The notes: generated from the sequence alone by a model not told the origin. Positions 1 to 11,907 are shown, numbered from the stretch's first letter. The stretch: 64,000 nt of DNA from Dysidea avara (GCF_963678975.1 NC_089273.1:26603073-26667072); one strand, 5' to 3'. Translations and numbers: made by a program.

Positions 1-2190
1 GTAGCTGAACTATCTACAAGGTAACTTCTTCTAGCTGATCTCTATACAGGGTGATTTGTTTGTAGTTGAATTCTGTACAGGTGGTTTCTTTGTAGCTGAA
101 CTCTGCACATGATGGTTTCTTTGTAGTTAAACTCTTTACAAGGTGACTTCTTCTAGCTGAACTCTCTACGGGGTAATTTCTTTGTAGCTGAACTCTCTAT
201 ATGATGGTTTCTTTGTAAATGAACTCTCTACAAGGTAACTTCTTCTAGCTGATCTTTCTACTGGGTGATTTGTTTGCAGCTGAACTCTCTACATGGTGGT
301 TTCTTTGTTGCTGAACTCTCTACAAGGTGAATTCTTCTACCTGATCTCTCTACAGGGTGATTTGTTTGTAACTGAACTCTGTACAAGTGCGTTTTTGTGG
401 GTGATCTCACTGCAGGTTGATTTGTTTGTAGCTGAACTCACTAAAGGGTGATTTTGCTTGTAGCTGAACTCCTTGCATTGTATCTAATTTCTAGCTGATC
501 TCTCTACAGGGTGATTTGTTTGTAGCTGATCTCTCTACAAGTTGATTTGTGTGTAGCTGATCTCTCTGCAGGTTGATTAATTTGCAGCCGATCTCTCTAC
601 AAGGTAATTTGTTTATAGCTGAACTGTCTATAAAGTGATTTATTTGTAGCTGATCTCTCTGCAGGTTGATTTGTTTTAGCTGAACTCTCTACAGGGTGAT
701 TTACTTGTAGATGAACTCCTTACATTGTGACTAGTTTCTAGCTGATCTCTCTACAGGGTGATTTGTTTGTAGCTGATCTCTCTACAAATTGATTTGTGTG
801 TAGCTGATCTTTCTACTGGTTGATTTGTTTGTAGCCGATCTCTCTACAGGGTAATTTGTTTGTAGCTGAACTCTGTACAAGGTGCTTTTTTGTAGGTGAT
901 CTCACTGCAGGTTGATTTGTTTGTAGCTGAACTCACTAAAGGGTGATTTGCTTGTAGCTGAACTCCTTACATTGTGTCCAGTTTCTAGCTGATCTCTCTA
1001 CAGAGTGATTTGTTTGTAGCTGAACTCTCTATAAGGTGATTTATTTGTAGCTGAACTCCTTACATTGTGTGTAGTTTCTAGCTGATCTCTCTACAGGGTG
1101 ATTTGTTTGTAATTGATCTCTCTACAAGTTGATTTGTGTGTAGCTGATCTCTCTGCAGGTTGATTTGTTTGTAGCCGATCTCTCTATAGGGTAATTTGTT
1201 TGTAGCTGAACTCTCTATAAGGTGATTTGTTTGTAGTTGATCTCTCTGCAGGTTGATTTGTTTTAGCTGAACTCTCTACAGGCTGATTTGTTTGTAGCCG
1301 ATCTCTCTACAGGGTGATTTTTTGTAGTTGACCTCTCTTCAGGGTGATTTGTTTCTAGCTGATTGCTCTACAGGTTGATTTGTTTGTAGATGAACTCTCT
1401 ACAGGGTAATTTGCTTGTAGCTGAACTCCTTACTTTGTGTCTAGTTTGTAGCTGATCTCTCTACAGGGTGATTTGTTTGTAGCTGATCTCTCTACAAGTT
1501 GATTTGTGTGTATATAGCTGATCTCTCTGCAGGTTGATTTGTTTGTAGCCGATCTCTCTACAGGTAATCTGTTTGTAGCTGAACTCTCTATAAGGTGATT
1601 TGTTTGTAGCTGATCTCTCTGCAGGTTGATTTGTTTTAGCTGAACTCTCTACAGGGCGATTGCTTGTAGCTGAACTCCTTACATTGTGTCTAGTTTCTAG
1701 CTGATGTCTCTACAGGGTGATTTTTTGTAGCTGAAATCTCTTCAGGGTGATTTGTTTCTAGCTGATCTCTCTACAGGTAGATTTGTGTTCATTTGTTCAT
1801 TGCTGATCGCTCTAAAGGTAATTAATTGATTTGTTGCAGTTGAACACCCTGCAAAGTGTTTTGTTTGTAGCTGATCACTCTAAAGGGTAATTTGTTTGTA
1901 GCAGAACTCTCTCCACAGTGACTTGTGTGTAGCTGAATTCTGTGTAACTGAATTCTCTAGAGAGTGACTTAATTGTAGCTGAATTCTCTACACAGTGCAT
2001 GACTTGTTTATAGCTGAACTTTCTTCAGTGTGACTTGTAATGTTCTGAATCTCTATAGTGGTATATTTGCTTAACTCTCCACATGGTGACTGTCTTCTTG
2101 CTGAACTGTCTATAAGATTAACTGTTTGCAGCTGAACTCCCTACAGAATAACTTGTGATGTAATAAAATTCTATAATGGAGTAAATAAAT
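1..2190 (+). repeat. 31-bp minisatellite block, copy A
   Basis: Dozens of diverged tandem units of about 31 bp, each reading roughly GTAGCTGAACTCTCTACAGG followed by GTGATTTGTTT. Sub-variants alternate: units with GATC after the CT, and units with a CTTCTTCTA spacer. The block runs off the left edge of the window and degenerates after about 1800. It is the internal tandem-repeat part of the composite element described below. No coding potential is apparent. Confidence 0.95.
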
Positions 2191-2204
2191 TAGCCGAATG
2201 CTCT

Positions 2205-3023
2205 ATTAGGGTGACTGTTCTATTAGAGTATCTCGATCTCGCATTTGCTACACGGAGTTGGCTTTCGAATCATAACTCAGTGGTTTGTAATCCGATTCTT
2301 CTGTACTACTGCAAAGACTTTCTATGAAGATTATTCCAGCTATACACCGATTTTCAGCTCATTGCTCTAAGCGGTTTTCCTGGTAGGCGTGAAAACTAAT
2401 ACTTTTTGATTCATAAAAATCGATCGCGTAATTGTGACACAGGTTGGGTTTTGTGTCATATCTCCGTGGTCTTTATCTCGATTCCTTTCAAACCACCAAA
2501 AGGCACTCCTACGATGGTTACTCCATCTACATAGCAATTTTCAACTCATTCCATGAAGCGGTTTACCCTGTAGGCGTGACAACAAATCGATCTTGTTTTA
2601 CGCGAATAATCGGTCATAACTCCTGAACCATTCATCGGATTTGTACCAAATTTGATGCTAGGATTCGCCTTTGGACTCCCTTTCTGTGTGCCAAATTTCA
2701 AGGCGATCGTAGTACGCGTTTGCTTGTTATAGCAATTTTTTCAAGTGTGCGAAAAGACGAAGAAGAAGAATAAGAAGAAGAAGAAAAAAAAACGAAAATT
2801 TGGCAGCTCGTATCTCGGAAATGGCTGGAGCGATTTCCTTCAAATTTGGAATGTAGACTCCCTTGGCTGGCGGGCAACTGTGTAGCAAATTTGGTTCCAA
2901 TCAGATAAGTGAACACCGAGATACAAAGGTGTGAAAATGACGTTTTCGTTCTTCCTGTTAATATACTCACGGTGTGGCGCGCCGGCTTCTTGGGCCGCAC
3001 GACACACTACCGTGTGTCTTGAT
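2205..3023 (+). mobile_element. Composite element copy A: conserved body and terminal hairpin
   Basis: The satellite is followed by a segment shared with 17161-17960 (reverse), 33085-33902 and 41100-44738. It starts at a TCTATTAGAGTATCTCGATC motif, contains loosely repeated units beginning CATAACTCC and ending near GCGGTTTACC, and ends with CTTCTTGGGCCGCAC followed by the stem-loop GACACAC-TACC-GTGTGTC and CTTGAT. Similarity between copies stops within a few bases after CTTGAT, which marks the element end. Short open frames here on both strands are not conserved between copies and are taken as chance. Confidence 0.85.
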
Positions 3024-3589
3024 GTTATAATCAATAGTAAATAATGTTATTATGGTAACACTACAGTTTTACTTTGGGCGGAATCGGGTAGAGCAATTCA
3101 AGGGCTTTATTCTTTTGTACAATGTTCTGTAGAGATTATCGATGTTAATGATTGCTTTTTTGCATATTTTTTGTATTTAGTACAAAATGCATATATTTTA
3201 CATAGGGCAAGAAATAATGGCTGTTGACAAGGTTTTTCAACCTACTGGTTTGACTAAGCTAAGACTACCAAAATGACATGGAGTGGATTTTTAGCCATTA
3301 TAATATGTACATAATTCATAAGAACCAATAGCTAAATTTTATGTTATGTAAAATTTTATTTTGACCACTTCAGTTTACAATTCCCAATAGAAAGTTTTGA
3401 TATGATCTTCATTGTTGCAAATGACAGTTTAAATTGTGAGCAGATCCACATACATATTATGGCTCAGGTAGTGCCATTGAACTACCTACACAATATGGTT
3501 AATACAATTTATACTGTATGTATGTGAAAACAAATACTTACTGCCATTTTATGTCTGTATAATTCAGCTATGGGTTATGCCATACTTAC
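3024..3589. other. No gene recognised; possible 3' side of the Ig gene
   Basis: AT-rich sequence between the end of composite copy A and the last Ig exon. The Ig exon at 3590 ends in a good splice donor, so a further downstream exon should exist on the - strand, but I could not find one here. Confidence 0.4.
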
Positions 3590-4495
3590 CATAGACAGTC
3601 ACAGTACCCCTGTCAGACATTACTGATAATGATCCACTTTGTACAGTACACACATAGCTACCAGCATCATTTCTCATTACATTAGTAATCATTAGTGTAC
3701 TAGTGTTACCAGTAGATGTTGATTGACCTGTAACATCACTACCAGCATGAGTCCATGAGAATGTCACACCAGATGATACTGATGATGTACATGTTAAACT
3801 GACTGTTGATCCTTGTGCTACCACTCTGTCCTGAGGGTGAGTGGTGATTTCTAACATTCACATGTAAAATAATGAGAATGCTGAAAAACATTTTATAATA
3901 TTATACTCACTTAAAACAGTAACAATAGCAGAGTTTGATGTAATCCCACCAACTTCATTTGACACTATACATCTGTACTGCTTTGACTCTTGAAAGTTAC
4001 TCACAGTATAACTCTGACTATTAGAATTACTAATATTTCTCCATGGTCCTCCGTTAATACTACTAGTCTGCCATTGATATCTAATTGATCCTCTACCATC
4101 TCCCTCACAAGTCAGAGTAACAGCCATCCTATCAGTTGTCAACTGGTTGGTAGGATGAGTTGTGATAGTGGGATGTCCTGATAGTAAATCATGGCACTAA
4201 ATGTATTACTTGTCTTATTGACACCTACCATACACATTCACAATGGTAGCATTAGACTCAACTGATCCAGCCTCATTGCTCACTCTACATCTGTACATGT
4301 ACTCTCCAATAATCAGTGTGGTATCAGTAGTGTATGACATTGTGTTACCATCACTAACAGTAGCCCAACTGCCTCCATAATTTCTCTCCCAGGAATACAC
4401 TAGTGAGCCTAGACCATTAGCTCTACACACTAGAGTGGTACTAGTTCCTATGGGTATATCACCACCAGTTGGTTGAGTGGTGATTATTGGAGGAC
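3590..4495 (-). CDS. Three immunoglobulin-domain exons of a partial gene
   Basis: Reading the - strand, three exons are 4495-4229 (267 nt), 4177-3911 (267 nt) and 3850-3590 (261 nt). Each starts after an AG acceptor, ends at a donor (GTAGGT, GTGAGT, GTAAGT) and has phase-1 boundaries on both sides. The introns are 51 and 60 bp. Each exon encodes one complete Ig domain: a first Cys in a V-T-L-T-C type strand, a core Trp 12-16 residues later, and a Y-x-C second cysteine (for example DAGSYVC), ending in a V-T-V-Y-G type strand. This is typical of extracellular adhesion or receptor proteins. No signal peptide, membrane segment, start or stop is visible. Acceptor and donor at the two ends imply further exons outside. 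The 25248-24666 exons on the same strand are paralogous and could belong to the same gene across a transposon-filled intron. Confidence 0.8.
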
Positions 4496-4542
4496 CTAAA
4501 AAAACATGGATGGATTAAGTTATTTTGTGCCGGTGTTATTGA

Positions 4543-4595
4543 AAAATCAATCCAATGTCATGCATAAAATTTATGCATGACATTGGATTGATTTT
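4543..4595. repeat. Near-perfect 53-bp palindrome
   Basis: Two 26-bp arms (AAAATCAATCCAATGTCATG and so on) meet around a single central base at 4569. It lies in the presumed intron just upstream of the first visible Ig exon. It is probably a minimal foldback element or a cruciform-forming site. Confidence 0.85.
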
Positions 4596-4599
4596 AATG

Positions 4600-6300
4600 T
4601 AATTGTTCATTGTGCTGTTGTTACAGAAGCTCTTGGTTACTGTGTAATGCTGATAGAAAGTTTAATTTTGGTCAACAGTTATCAAATACTACATTAGGAT
4701 TGATGGTCAAAAATAATTATAAAGCTTCTATATAAAGGTAGGCCTGTGCCTACCATGTTGGATAACACTGATGGGTCTCTAATTTTGTGGTCATAATTCT
4801 TGAATTGTAAATTTAGGGAATCAATTTAAAAAAATGACGGAACAGGGCAATAGACAGTCTCATTTAGCTAAAAAAAACAAGATTTAAGCTTTATTAGAAT
4901 TGAATCGTGAAACTATGTTTGTAGGAGTGTGGGTTTAAAACTGCCAAAGACATTTATATGCTCTTAGATAGTAGACCACTTCAATGGAAATAATTGCCAG
5001 TATGTGAACAAGTACTGAGCAATAGTTGCTATCCCACCAATCTGTTATAATGGCAAACATTGTTGGCATAAGCTGTACATGTCACAAACAAAAGTAAAGC
5101 TACATGGAGAGTTTTCTCCCTATTCAGCAGTGGCAAGGGAAAGATAACTATATGATCAGATAATTTCTGGATTGAATTGCTCTATAAGGTACGTTATTTC
5201 TTTATAGCCAGGGAGGTTATGAAGTTGGGGGTAGTAAGTGGTACACTGAAGAAAAGGGTCTGGACAGGTCTCAGTATAAAAACTTTTGTAGTTTGTGTTG
5301 GTGAAGTATAATAATAAATTAATAGTTGTTAAAACATGGTCTGGCCCGGCGGCATCCATTGCATGCTTGCATTATTTTGCAGCTTTACTGAACTGAAGGC
5401 AAGGTTGGCTTTAGCTGAAGCTAGAAGGTATAAAAGTATATGTGGTAAATATTATGGGTGGTAAGTATTTTGAGTGGTATGTACGTACATGTCTACACAC
5501 TTAACTGGTTTAATACTACAAATCTTTCTTTCAAAGGAAGTAATCGCAGTGTAAACTGGGTTGCATATTTTCAGCCCATCATCTTTGATAACTGCAACTT
5601 ATCTCTGCTTTTGACTGCCAATCTGCCACATTGTCACTATACACACCACATTCTCTAACCAACTCTCATTCTTTATACCTACATTTCTGTTGCTATGTGT
5701 ATTATCTGAGACCGATGGTAAAACCATATTGGGAGAGTATCATCGCTGCAACTTGAAAGAGAGAGTGCTGGACAAGACATAGTTTATATTCTGATTTTCA
5801 TAGAAGTCATAGGAATAGAATAGCCCACTAATTGTTGGAGCTCAAATTCCATGCAACGATACTGTTATTCAGTCATTTCCTCACTTCTCGCTTCAAGTTT
5901 CTATTCTACCTGATCTTGTACATGATTATTCTTTGCCAAGCAAAGAAGCCTGTAAGGTTTCTTCCCATCCTGGGTGATTAGGGATAGAAATTAAAGCGGC
6001 ATAAAATCACCATGAAGCAGTGATACCTTGAAGATGACATGATACATGCAGAAATCTATACTTCATATCACAACACGAGGTTTCCACAAACTTATATTCT
6101 CATGCAAGTGGTCTATAGAATGCTCATACTGTAATAGAGCGAATAATGACATGTTCAAAAGCATTAAGCCTCCCATTACCTCTCTTTGTGAACCTTCTAC
6201 ATCTTCTCCATGTCTCTGAACACATTGATAAATCTATACAGTCTTTAAAATAGTTAGTTACATAAAGTACACTCTCAGCCGGCCAACTGCTTCATCGACC
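4600..6300. other. No gene or element recognised
   Basis: AT-rich sequence with only short open frames (for example 5156-5359 on the - strand and 5458-5658 on the + strand). None shows a family motif or a convincing splice context. Confidence 0.4.
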
Positions 6301-6312
6301 ACAACGACCACA

Positions 6313-6425
6313 AAGAGTGCTTTATTCGTTCAATAAAACACTCTTTGCGGTGCAATAAAGCACTCTTTGCGGTACAATAAAGCACTCTTTGCGGTGCAAT
6401 AAAGCACTCTTTGTGGGCAATAAAG
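6313..6425. repeat. 22-bp tandem repeat with AATAAA, preceded by a hairpin
   Basis: Four to five units of CAATAAAGCACTCTTTGCGG plus two bases. The first unit pairs with an upstream inverted copy (AAAGAGTGCTTTATT), giving a stem-loop. The block is followed by CpG-rich sequence to about 6540. Confidence 0.8.
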
Positions 6426-6579
6426 CACAGTTGCCCACGTGCCTTAGTGTAGGCTAATAGCCTAAGGGGCTCGCGCCAGTACGACTAATCACCCAAGCCG
6501 GTGAAGGCTGATAGCCTCGCCGCGCTGAGTGATCAATCACCCCAGTCAATACAAGTTCCACCACTGGATTGATTTTATA

Positions 6580-7010
6580 GACATACCTAAATGCTTCGAT
6601 GATGGGTGGGAGAAGGTAAAGTTGCTGTTACATTTGTTAATGTAAACGGACAAGTCCTGGAGATATCACGGAAATACTTCACCATGTGACTCACAATATA
6701 ATCGATTGTGGGTTGCAAGCAAAACCTGCCAAAAGACGCGATGAACGTCTACTATGCCAAACTATGGTGAAATACGCTTAAATTACTTTGTTAAACTAGT
6801 TTGTGTGCGTTCAGGCTGCTAATAGTTCGTGCAACGCTTGTTAATTACGAGTCCTAGTGTATGGTGAAGCTACACGACTAGAAAGTTCCATAAATCATTT
6901 AAAGTATAGCCTTACTCGTGCTATATGAAAAATAAAGTACTCGGCCGTGCGCCTCGTACTTTATTTTTCATATAGCACTCGCAGCTATGCTTTAACATAA
7001 ACTAAATTTC
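6580..7010. repeat. Dispersed repeat with 61-bp hairpin; inverted copy at 63590-64000
   Basis: This stretch matches the reverse complement of the last roughly 400 bp of the window. The shared blocks include the AATGCTTCGATGATGGGTGG region, the GACAAGTCCTGGAGATATCA region and the hairpin. The hairpin at 6917-6977 has arms of about 23 bp (GTGCTATATGAAAAATAAAG plus three bases) around a CpG-rich loop. It has the form of a foldback element or the end of a larger transposon. Confidence 0.8.
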
Positions 7011-7351
7011 TAGAGTATATTCCATATTTTACCTTTTGTATTTACTAAAGAGAAGGCTGGTTTTAGTGATGGGATGCTTTATGAAACCCAGGCTTCCAGA
7101 TATTGAAAAAATCCATGCCTCAAATTTTCACCTGCCAGCCAGCCTTCCTGCCTGACTAAAATCACAAGGATAGAGGCCAAACAAAGCAGTGCACAACTAC
7201 CATTTTATGTCACAACAATCAACTCAAGGATGGGACAAGCCTTTTGTAGTTCCAACATATGTCTTCCTTCTACGCTTTGCTGTTCCTTTAATCTTCAATA
7301 TTAATAAACATTCATATTCTTCTTGACAGAAAATCATACTAACAAATAAAT

Positions 7352-7588
7352 TGTGACCCGGTCTGCGAAAAGGGCTCTTATAGCCTTTCCAATTGTCCAA
7401 GTTTGGCAAATCATAACTCCTGATCAGCTAAATCTATCATCTTGTAATTACACCCTCAGCTAGTGCTATGTTAGGAGTGTACAGTGACCAAATTGTAGGC
7501 TTGTATCTTATTCACAAGCTAAGTTATTGGTTACCATGTTTACATAATTAAAAAGGCGATAAGAGCCCTTTTCGCAGACCAGGTCACA
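7352..7588. mobile_element. MITE, TGTGACC family (about 240 bp)
   Basis: Terminal inverted repeats of more than 30 bp: TGTGACCCGGTCTGCGAAAA at the left, and at the right the reverse complement of TGTGACCTGGTCTGCGAAAA. Both continue into GGGCTCTTAT. There is no coding capacity. Relatives lie at 12022, 21297, 24064, 53800 and 56577. Confidence 0.85.
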
Positions 7589-7639
7589 ATTTTCCATATC
7601 AATGCTTTCTTGAAGGAGCGTATTTGAGGGTTTCCACTA

Positions 7640-8010
7640 AAAATAGGAAGATGCTCTCTTTATTATTTCAGGAGGTTTTTACACTGAATGTTCTTTTAGA
7701 TAAAGCAAAAAAGTGCTACTTTATTATTGGATTGTTGTAAAATAAATCAATATCAGAAACTTTTAACACATGGAATTACCATAAAGTGGTCACGTGACCA
7801 AAATATCTTACATTGGTCCTATAGAATAGGAAGATTCTTCTTTCATTGTGTTTAATGATTTTCACACAGACTGACTTTTAAGATAAAACAAAATGTGCTA
7901 ACTATAAAATATCATAACTGTGCCTATTGCCTTCAAGATCAGTATAGTTGAACATTCAAAAGTATCCAAAAAGTGGTCACATGTTCAACAATCCCATAAC
8001 AGCTATGAAT
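7640..8010. repeat. Diverged direct duplication of about 186 bp
   Basis: The segment beginning AATAGGAAGATGCTCTCTTT near 7643 is repeated from about 7826 (AATAGGAAGATTCTTCTTTC). Both copies end with a GTGGTCAC motif. The start of the first copy (GGGTTTCCACT) is also found inverted near 10630, so 7600-10640 may be one larger transposon with long diverged ends. Confidence 0.6.
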
Positions 8011-8289
8011 GTGAATATGTGACTGTCTCTGGGAAAACCGGTCTTATCACCCATTTAAAAGTATTGAGAAACATCAGTTTTAAATATTCAGAGTGTTGTA
8101 GCTGGCCAATGGTGGTAGCTACGCATACCAAATTTTCACACGTTTCAAACAATTTCTTACCTTCCTGATCGTTCACTGAAGAAGTAGCCAACAGCTAAGT
8201 TTCCCGCCATTTTAGGTAGCTATTAAACCGAGGTTGTCTGTACCAGGCGAGCTCCAGAAGGGTGGGAGGCGGGGCCCTGGAAGGTGGCA

Positions 8290-8802
8290 AGATGGTGTTA
8301 AAAATTGAAAAGAAACGTGTTGGGATGAATTAGGCCAAGTTATGGGCCATTCAGACCTCAGAACTGGCTAAAATGAAAGGAAATTTACAGCACAGGTCAT
8401 TGTCCAGCACCACAGAGCTGTACAACCACACACAGCCATCTCCTGGTTGGCCAGGGTTCCATCAAGACCCCAGACCACTCGTACAGCTCGCCACTGTGCT
8501 TTAAAAAAGCAGCCAGCAAAAGCAGACTGCTTTACTCTGGTCGACTGATGGTGTTCAAAAATTGAAAAAAAATGTGTTGGGATGAGTTAGGCCAAGTTAT
8601 GAGCCATTCAGACCTCAGAGCTGGCTAAAATTAAAGGAAATTTACAGCACAGGTCATTGTCCAGCACTACGGAGCTGTATAACCATACACAGCCATCTCC
8701 TGGTTGGCCATGGTTCCATCAAGACCCCAGACCACTCGTACGGCTCGCCACTGTACTTTAAAAAAAGCAGCCAGCAAAAGCAGACCGCTTTACTCTGGTC
8801 CA
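8290..8802. repeat. Tandem duplication, two units of about 256 bp
   Basis: Unit 1 (about 8290-8545) and unit 2 (about 8547-8802) are nearly identical. Both contain the GTGTTGGGATGA, TTTACAGCACAGGTCATTG and CATCTCCTGGTTGGCCA blocks, and both end in TTTACTCTGGTC. The second unit is interrupted at that point by the element starting at 8801. The open frame at 8704-8997 spans this junction and is not a gene. Confidence 0.9.
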
Positions 8803-10363
8803 GCGTTGAAACCGGGTCGGGTCATCCGGGTCACATTTTCTAGGGGTCATACGCATTTGACCTGGTTTACAATTTATTCGGGTCTGACCCGGTTTACAAT
8901 TTATCCGGGTCTGACGCGGATTGGATCACGTGAGAAACGAAATTGTTCGTTTTACGACGTGGAAACTTTTAAACGCTATCGCGTAGCTCTTTCGTGAGCC
9001 ACGCCTACTTATCGCATTACCAACATTATTATTATTATTTGTGTGTACTGTGCAGAAATCAATGTGATTATAACGCACAGGTGTGATCGTGATAATTATC
9101 TAAGAGGGTACAAAATTGATCGTGTGTGGGGGAGTTGACTATATGAGGGGGGATTGAGTTCCACAGTTTGATTGTCGAGGGAAAAAGGAAAATTTACAAC
9201 TATCAATTCTGGTATCTAGTTGGTTGAAGTAGCCATTTCTCAAGAAGGGTGGAATAGGAATCAAACAATCATTTGGAATACACACCAGGTTGTTAGTGAT
9301 TTTATACATCATCTGTAATTTGGCTCTGTTCCTCCTGCTTTTTAAGGTAGGTAAGATTTTCTAACATTAATGAAACACTTGAGAATCTAGAGTAGTCCTT
9401 GTAACATAACCTTGCTGCCGATCGTTGAACCGCTTCTAGAAGATTTATGTTGGTAGATGTGTGGGGGTCCCATACAGGAGAAGCATACTCTATTACCGGT
9501 CTCACCATAGCTTTATAACAGTTAAGTTTGGTATTAACAGGGCAATGGTATAAGTTGCGATGTAAGAAGGCATTGATTTTGGTGGCTTTGCTTGCTGTCT
9601 GCTTTATATGTTCATTCCAAGAAAGGGTCTGGTCAAAATCTACTCCGAGATATTTGGCATGGGTGACTTCCTTTATTGAGTGGTTATCAATATAATAGAT
9701 GTTAGGTATGATGTTCTTTTTGTTAGAAATCCTTAAAAATTCACACTTCTTAGGATTAAATATCATCTGCCATTTGTATGACCATTGTGTGAGAAGATCA
9801 AGATCTCTCTGTAATACATAACAGTCTTCTATGGAATGTATGTTACGGTAAAGAATAACATCATCAGCATATTATAGTTTGATCTTACTTTGTACTTGTA
9901 AAGGGATGCCATTAATAAATAAAAGAAATAACAAGGGGGCTAAAACAGTGCCCTGTGGAACACCAGAAAGAACATCAGATGAAGAGCTTTGTTTATTATC
10001 AAGGATTACTCTTTGTGAACGGTTACTAAGAAACATATGCTCAGCCATGCTCATTTGTTAGTATGTGTAGTATGTAGCACAATATTGAGGGTATCTATGG
10101 TGAGGGGTAGTTATTGTCAGTAGGTGAAGACCTTTTTTTGTTTTTTTTGGTCTTCAACCTACAGCTAGGCTGAAGTTGCAATATTTACTCAACATGAATC
10201 GAACGCTCAAAATGTAGACTCGTTCGCTCGCTCGAGACTAGCCGAAACACGTCTCGGCTTTAATTAATCTGGGTCAATCCGGGTCAAATCCGGGTCTGAC
10301 CCGGATTGCTATCCGGGTCAGTGGGTAATCCGGGTCAGCAGTAGTGACCCGGTTTCAACGTTG
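8801..10363. mobile_element. hAT-like element with 8-bp target duplication CTCTGGTC
   Basis: The left end is CAGCGTTGAAACCGGGTC and the right end is the reverse complement of CAACGTTGAAACCGGGTC. Both ends then carry further CCGGGTC/GACCCGG repeats. The 8 bp CTCTGGTC occur at 8793-8800 and again at 10364-10371. The first unit of the duplicated host sequence (near 8535) reads CTCTGGTCGACTG without interruption, which serves as an empty site. The element is 1563 bp and encodes no transposase; its interior is mostly a LINE fragment. The 8-bp duplication and CA start fit hAT, which is inference. Confidence 0.85.
9027..10140 (-). pseudogene. 5'-truncated LINE fragment, reverse transcriptase palm to C-terminus
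   Basis: On the - strand the frame 10054-9302 reads through a LINE reverse transcriptase. It holds a SGVPQGTVLAPLLF motif, then YADD (the catalytic aspartates) at about 9862-9873, then the thumb/connection region with KYLGV and a C-terminal segment with AVQRSAARLCYKDYS. One in-frame TAA sits immediately before YADD, so the protein is interrupted there. Upstream fingers and endonuclease are missing. The 3' end runs into an (AAT)n tail near 9027-9040, typical of CR1/L2/Rex-like non-LTR elements. It lies inside the hAT-like element 8801-10363. Confidence 0.85.
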
Positions 10364-10399
10364 CTCTGGTCGACTGTGGCAGTGAAACATGACAGACTG

Positions 10400-11350
10400 A
10401 CAGTGCATTCCAGTCACATATCGAGAATAACGCTACAGGATATAAAAAGCTCCAAATACAACAATGCTGTTTTACATCACCATAAATGCAATGATTTTGA
10501 ATAGGTTGATTAAAATTATGTCAATCTGAATGTGAAATGCTACAGTTTATTTGTTTGCTTTATATAAAATTTTAGTATAAATGAAATTCTTCAAAAACAA
10601 CAGAAAGAAGAATCTTTCTATTTCAAGTGGAAACCCTAGACTGGCACCAGCATGTGCATATATGTCACAAAACTATTTGAAGTACTTAATGGACTATAGT
10701 ACTGTATAGCCTAAATATCTTTAGAGAGAAGGCTTTGAGGATTCGGAGGTTAACAGGGAAAGTTTTATTTTACACCTCTTACATAAGGGATTGGTTGCAA
10801 ATCCAAGAACTTTTATTTTTACATTGCCCAACATATAAAATATTTCCCATTGAAATATTCAGGCTATACATTATTTGGTAGCAGCTAAGCTGTAATTTTA
10901 AAATGATTTCTGAATACCCTTAAATGATCAGAATACTCTACATTTCTGAACACCCTTAAATGATCAGAATACTCATTGTTATTCTGATCAGATCATTGAT
11001 CAGAATAACAATGATCTAGCAGCTCCTTAGAAAACAAGGCATCCTATTGGCTGGATCAGCTGTGTGTAACTGAGTAGTGAGATTGAGATATTGTAATACA
11101 ACTGTTACATTCACACTTTATTTCATGGCTATGCTAAATCAAAGAAAGTTAACAAACCAGTACAATAAAAATTAAGTTGTGTTCCAGCACCGCATGCTAC
11201 AATGCCAAGTACGAATTTTCCACCATACAGCTAACATCAGCCTCTTCAAAACTTTCATGATAATTATAATCACTATTTTATTACATGATGCTCTAATTGT
11301 TTATTCATGTGACATAATATTTTAATAATAAGTATATCCTTGTACCAGCT
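10400..11350. other. Intergenic; short duplication and 40-bp palindrome
   Basis: No gene is seen. A 30-bp direct repeat (ACCCTTAAATGATCAGAATA) occurs twice between 10915 and 10972. A palindrome at 10974-11013 has arms CATTGTTATTCTGATCA. Confidence 0.6.
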
Positions 11351-11355
11351 CTGAA

Positions 11356-11646
11356 TCAACACTTGTTTTTTGGTCTGTCTATTAGCAGTGTAGCCAACAG
11401 TGATTTTTGTGGACTATAATTTAGATATGTGACCAGAGTTGACAAAACCAGACCTACATGTGCATCCAATTCTTTGACTTTAACTGCTTTATCGTTTGAT
11501 GTTGATCTAAAAATTTCACACAATTCATTTATAGCAATGTGCAATAACAGGTCAAATTTGAAAGTGACAAGATACTCTTGTATACTTTGAGTTATATAGT
11601 CTTTTAAAGTCACTAATCTGGATGTGTGTGGATTAGTCAAATCCAT
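11356..11646 (-). other. Unrecognised 96-codon open frame
   Basis: The frame opens with ATG and has mixed, non-repetitive composition with two hydrophobic helical stretches, but no motif I recognise. It is flanked by AT-rich DNA with no clear splice sites. It may be a decayed exon or chance. Listed only because it is not part of any repeat seen here. Confidence 0.2.
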
Positions 11647-11907
11647 TTATATATAAAGTCTGGAAAGTTTATGGATATTTCTACATCATTGGAACTGTGA
11701 TTGTCAACCTTAGTGGCTGTCTGTATTAGACTAGATAAAAATAATGCTAATTCCAACATGACCATTTTAATGTCATGAGTGTTTGTTCATTGTTTGGGTG
11801 GCATGATAGATTTGTTGTGATTATACTGGAACAGGTTGAAGGCTCAAGAGGCTCAAGCAAGGCTGTCATGTAAAATGCTTTTAATGGAGTCGCAGTGATG
11901 TATTTTA

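Noticed and set aside
1..2190. CRISPR-like array (regular 31-bp units)
   Set aside because: The units are contiguous with no unique spacers, and the surrounding DNA is animal.
5156..5359. 67-codon frame upstream of the Ig exons as a missing first exon
   Set aside because: No Ig pattern, signal peptide or donor in the right phase was visible.
8704..8997. 97-codon frame on the + strand
   Set aside because: It spans the junction between the duplicated host unit and the hAT-like element, so it is an artefact of insertion.
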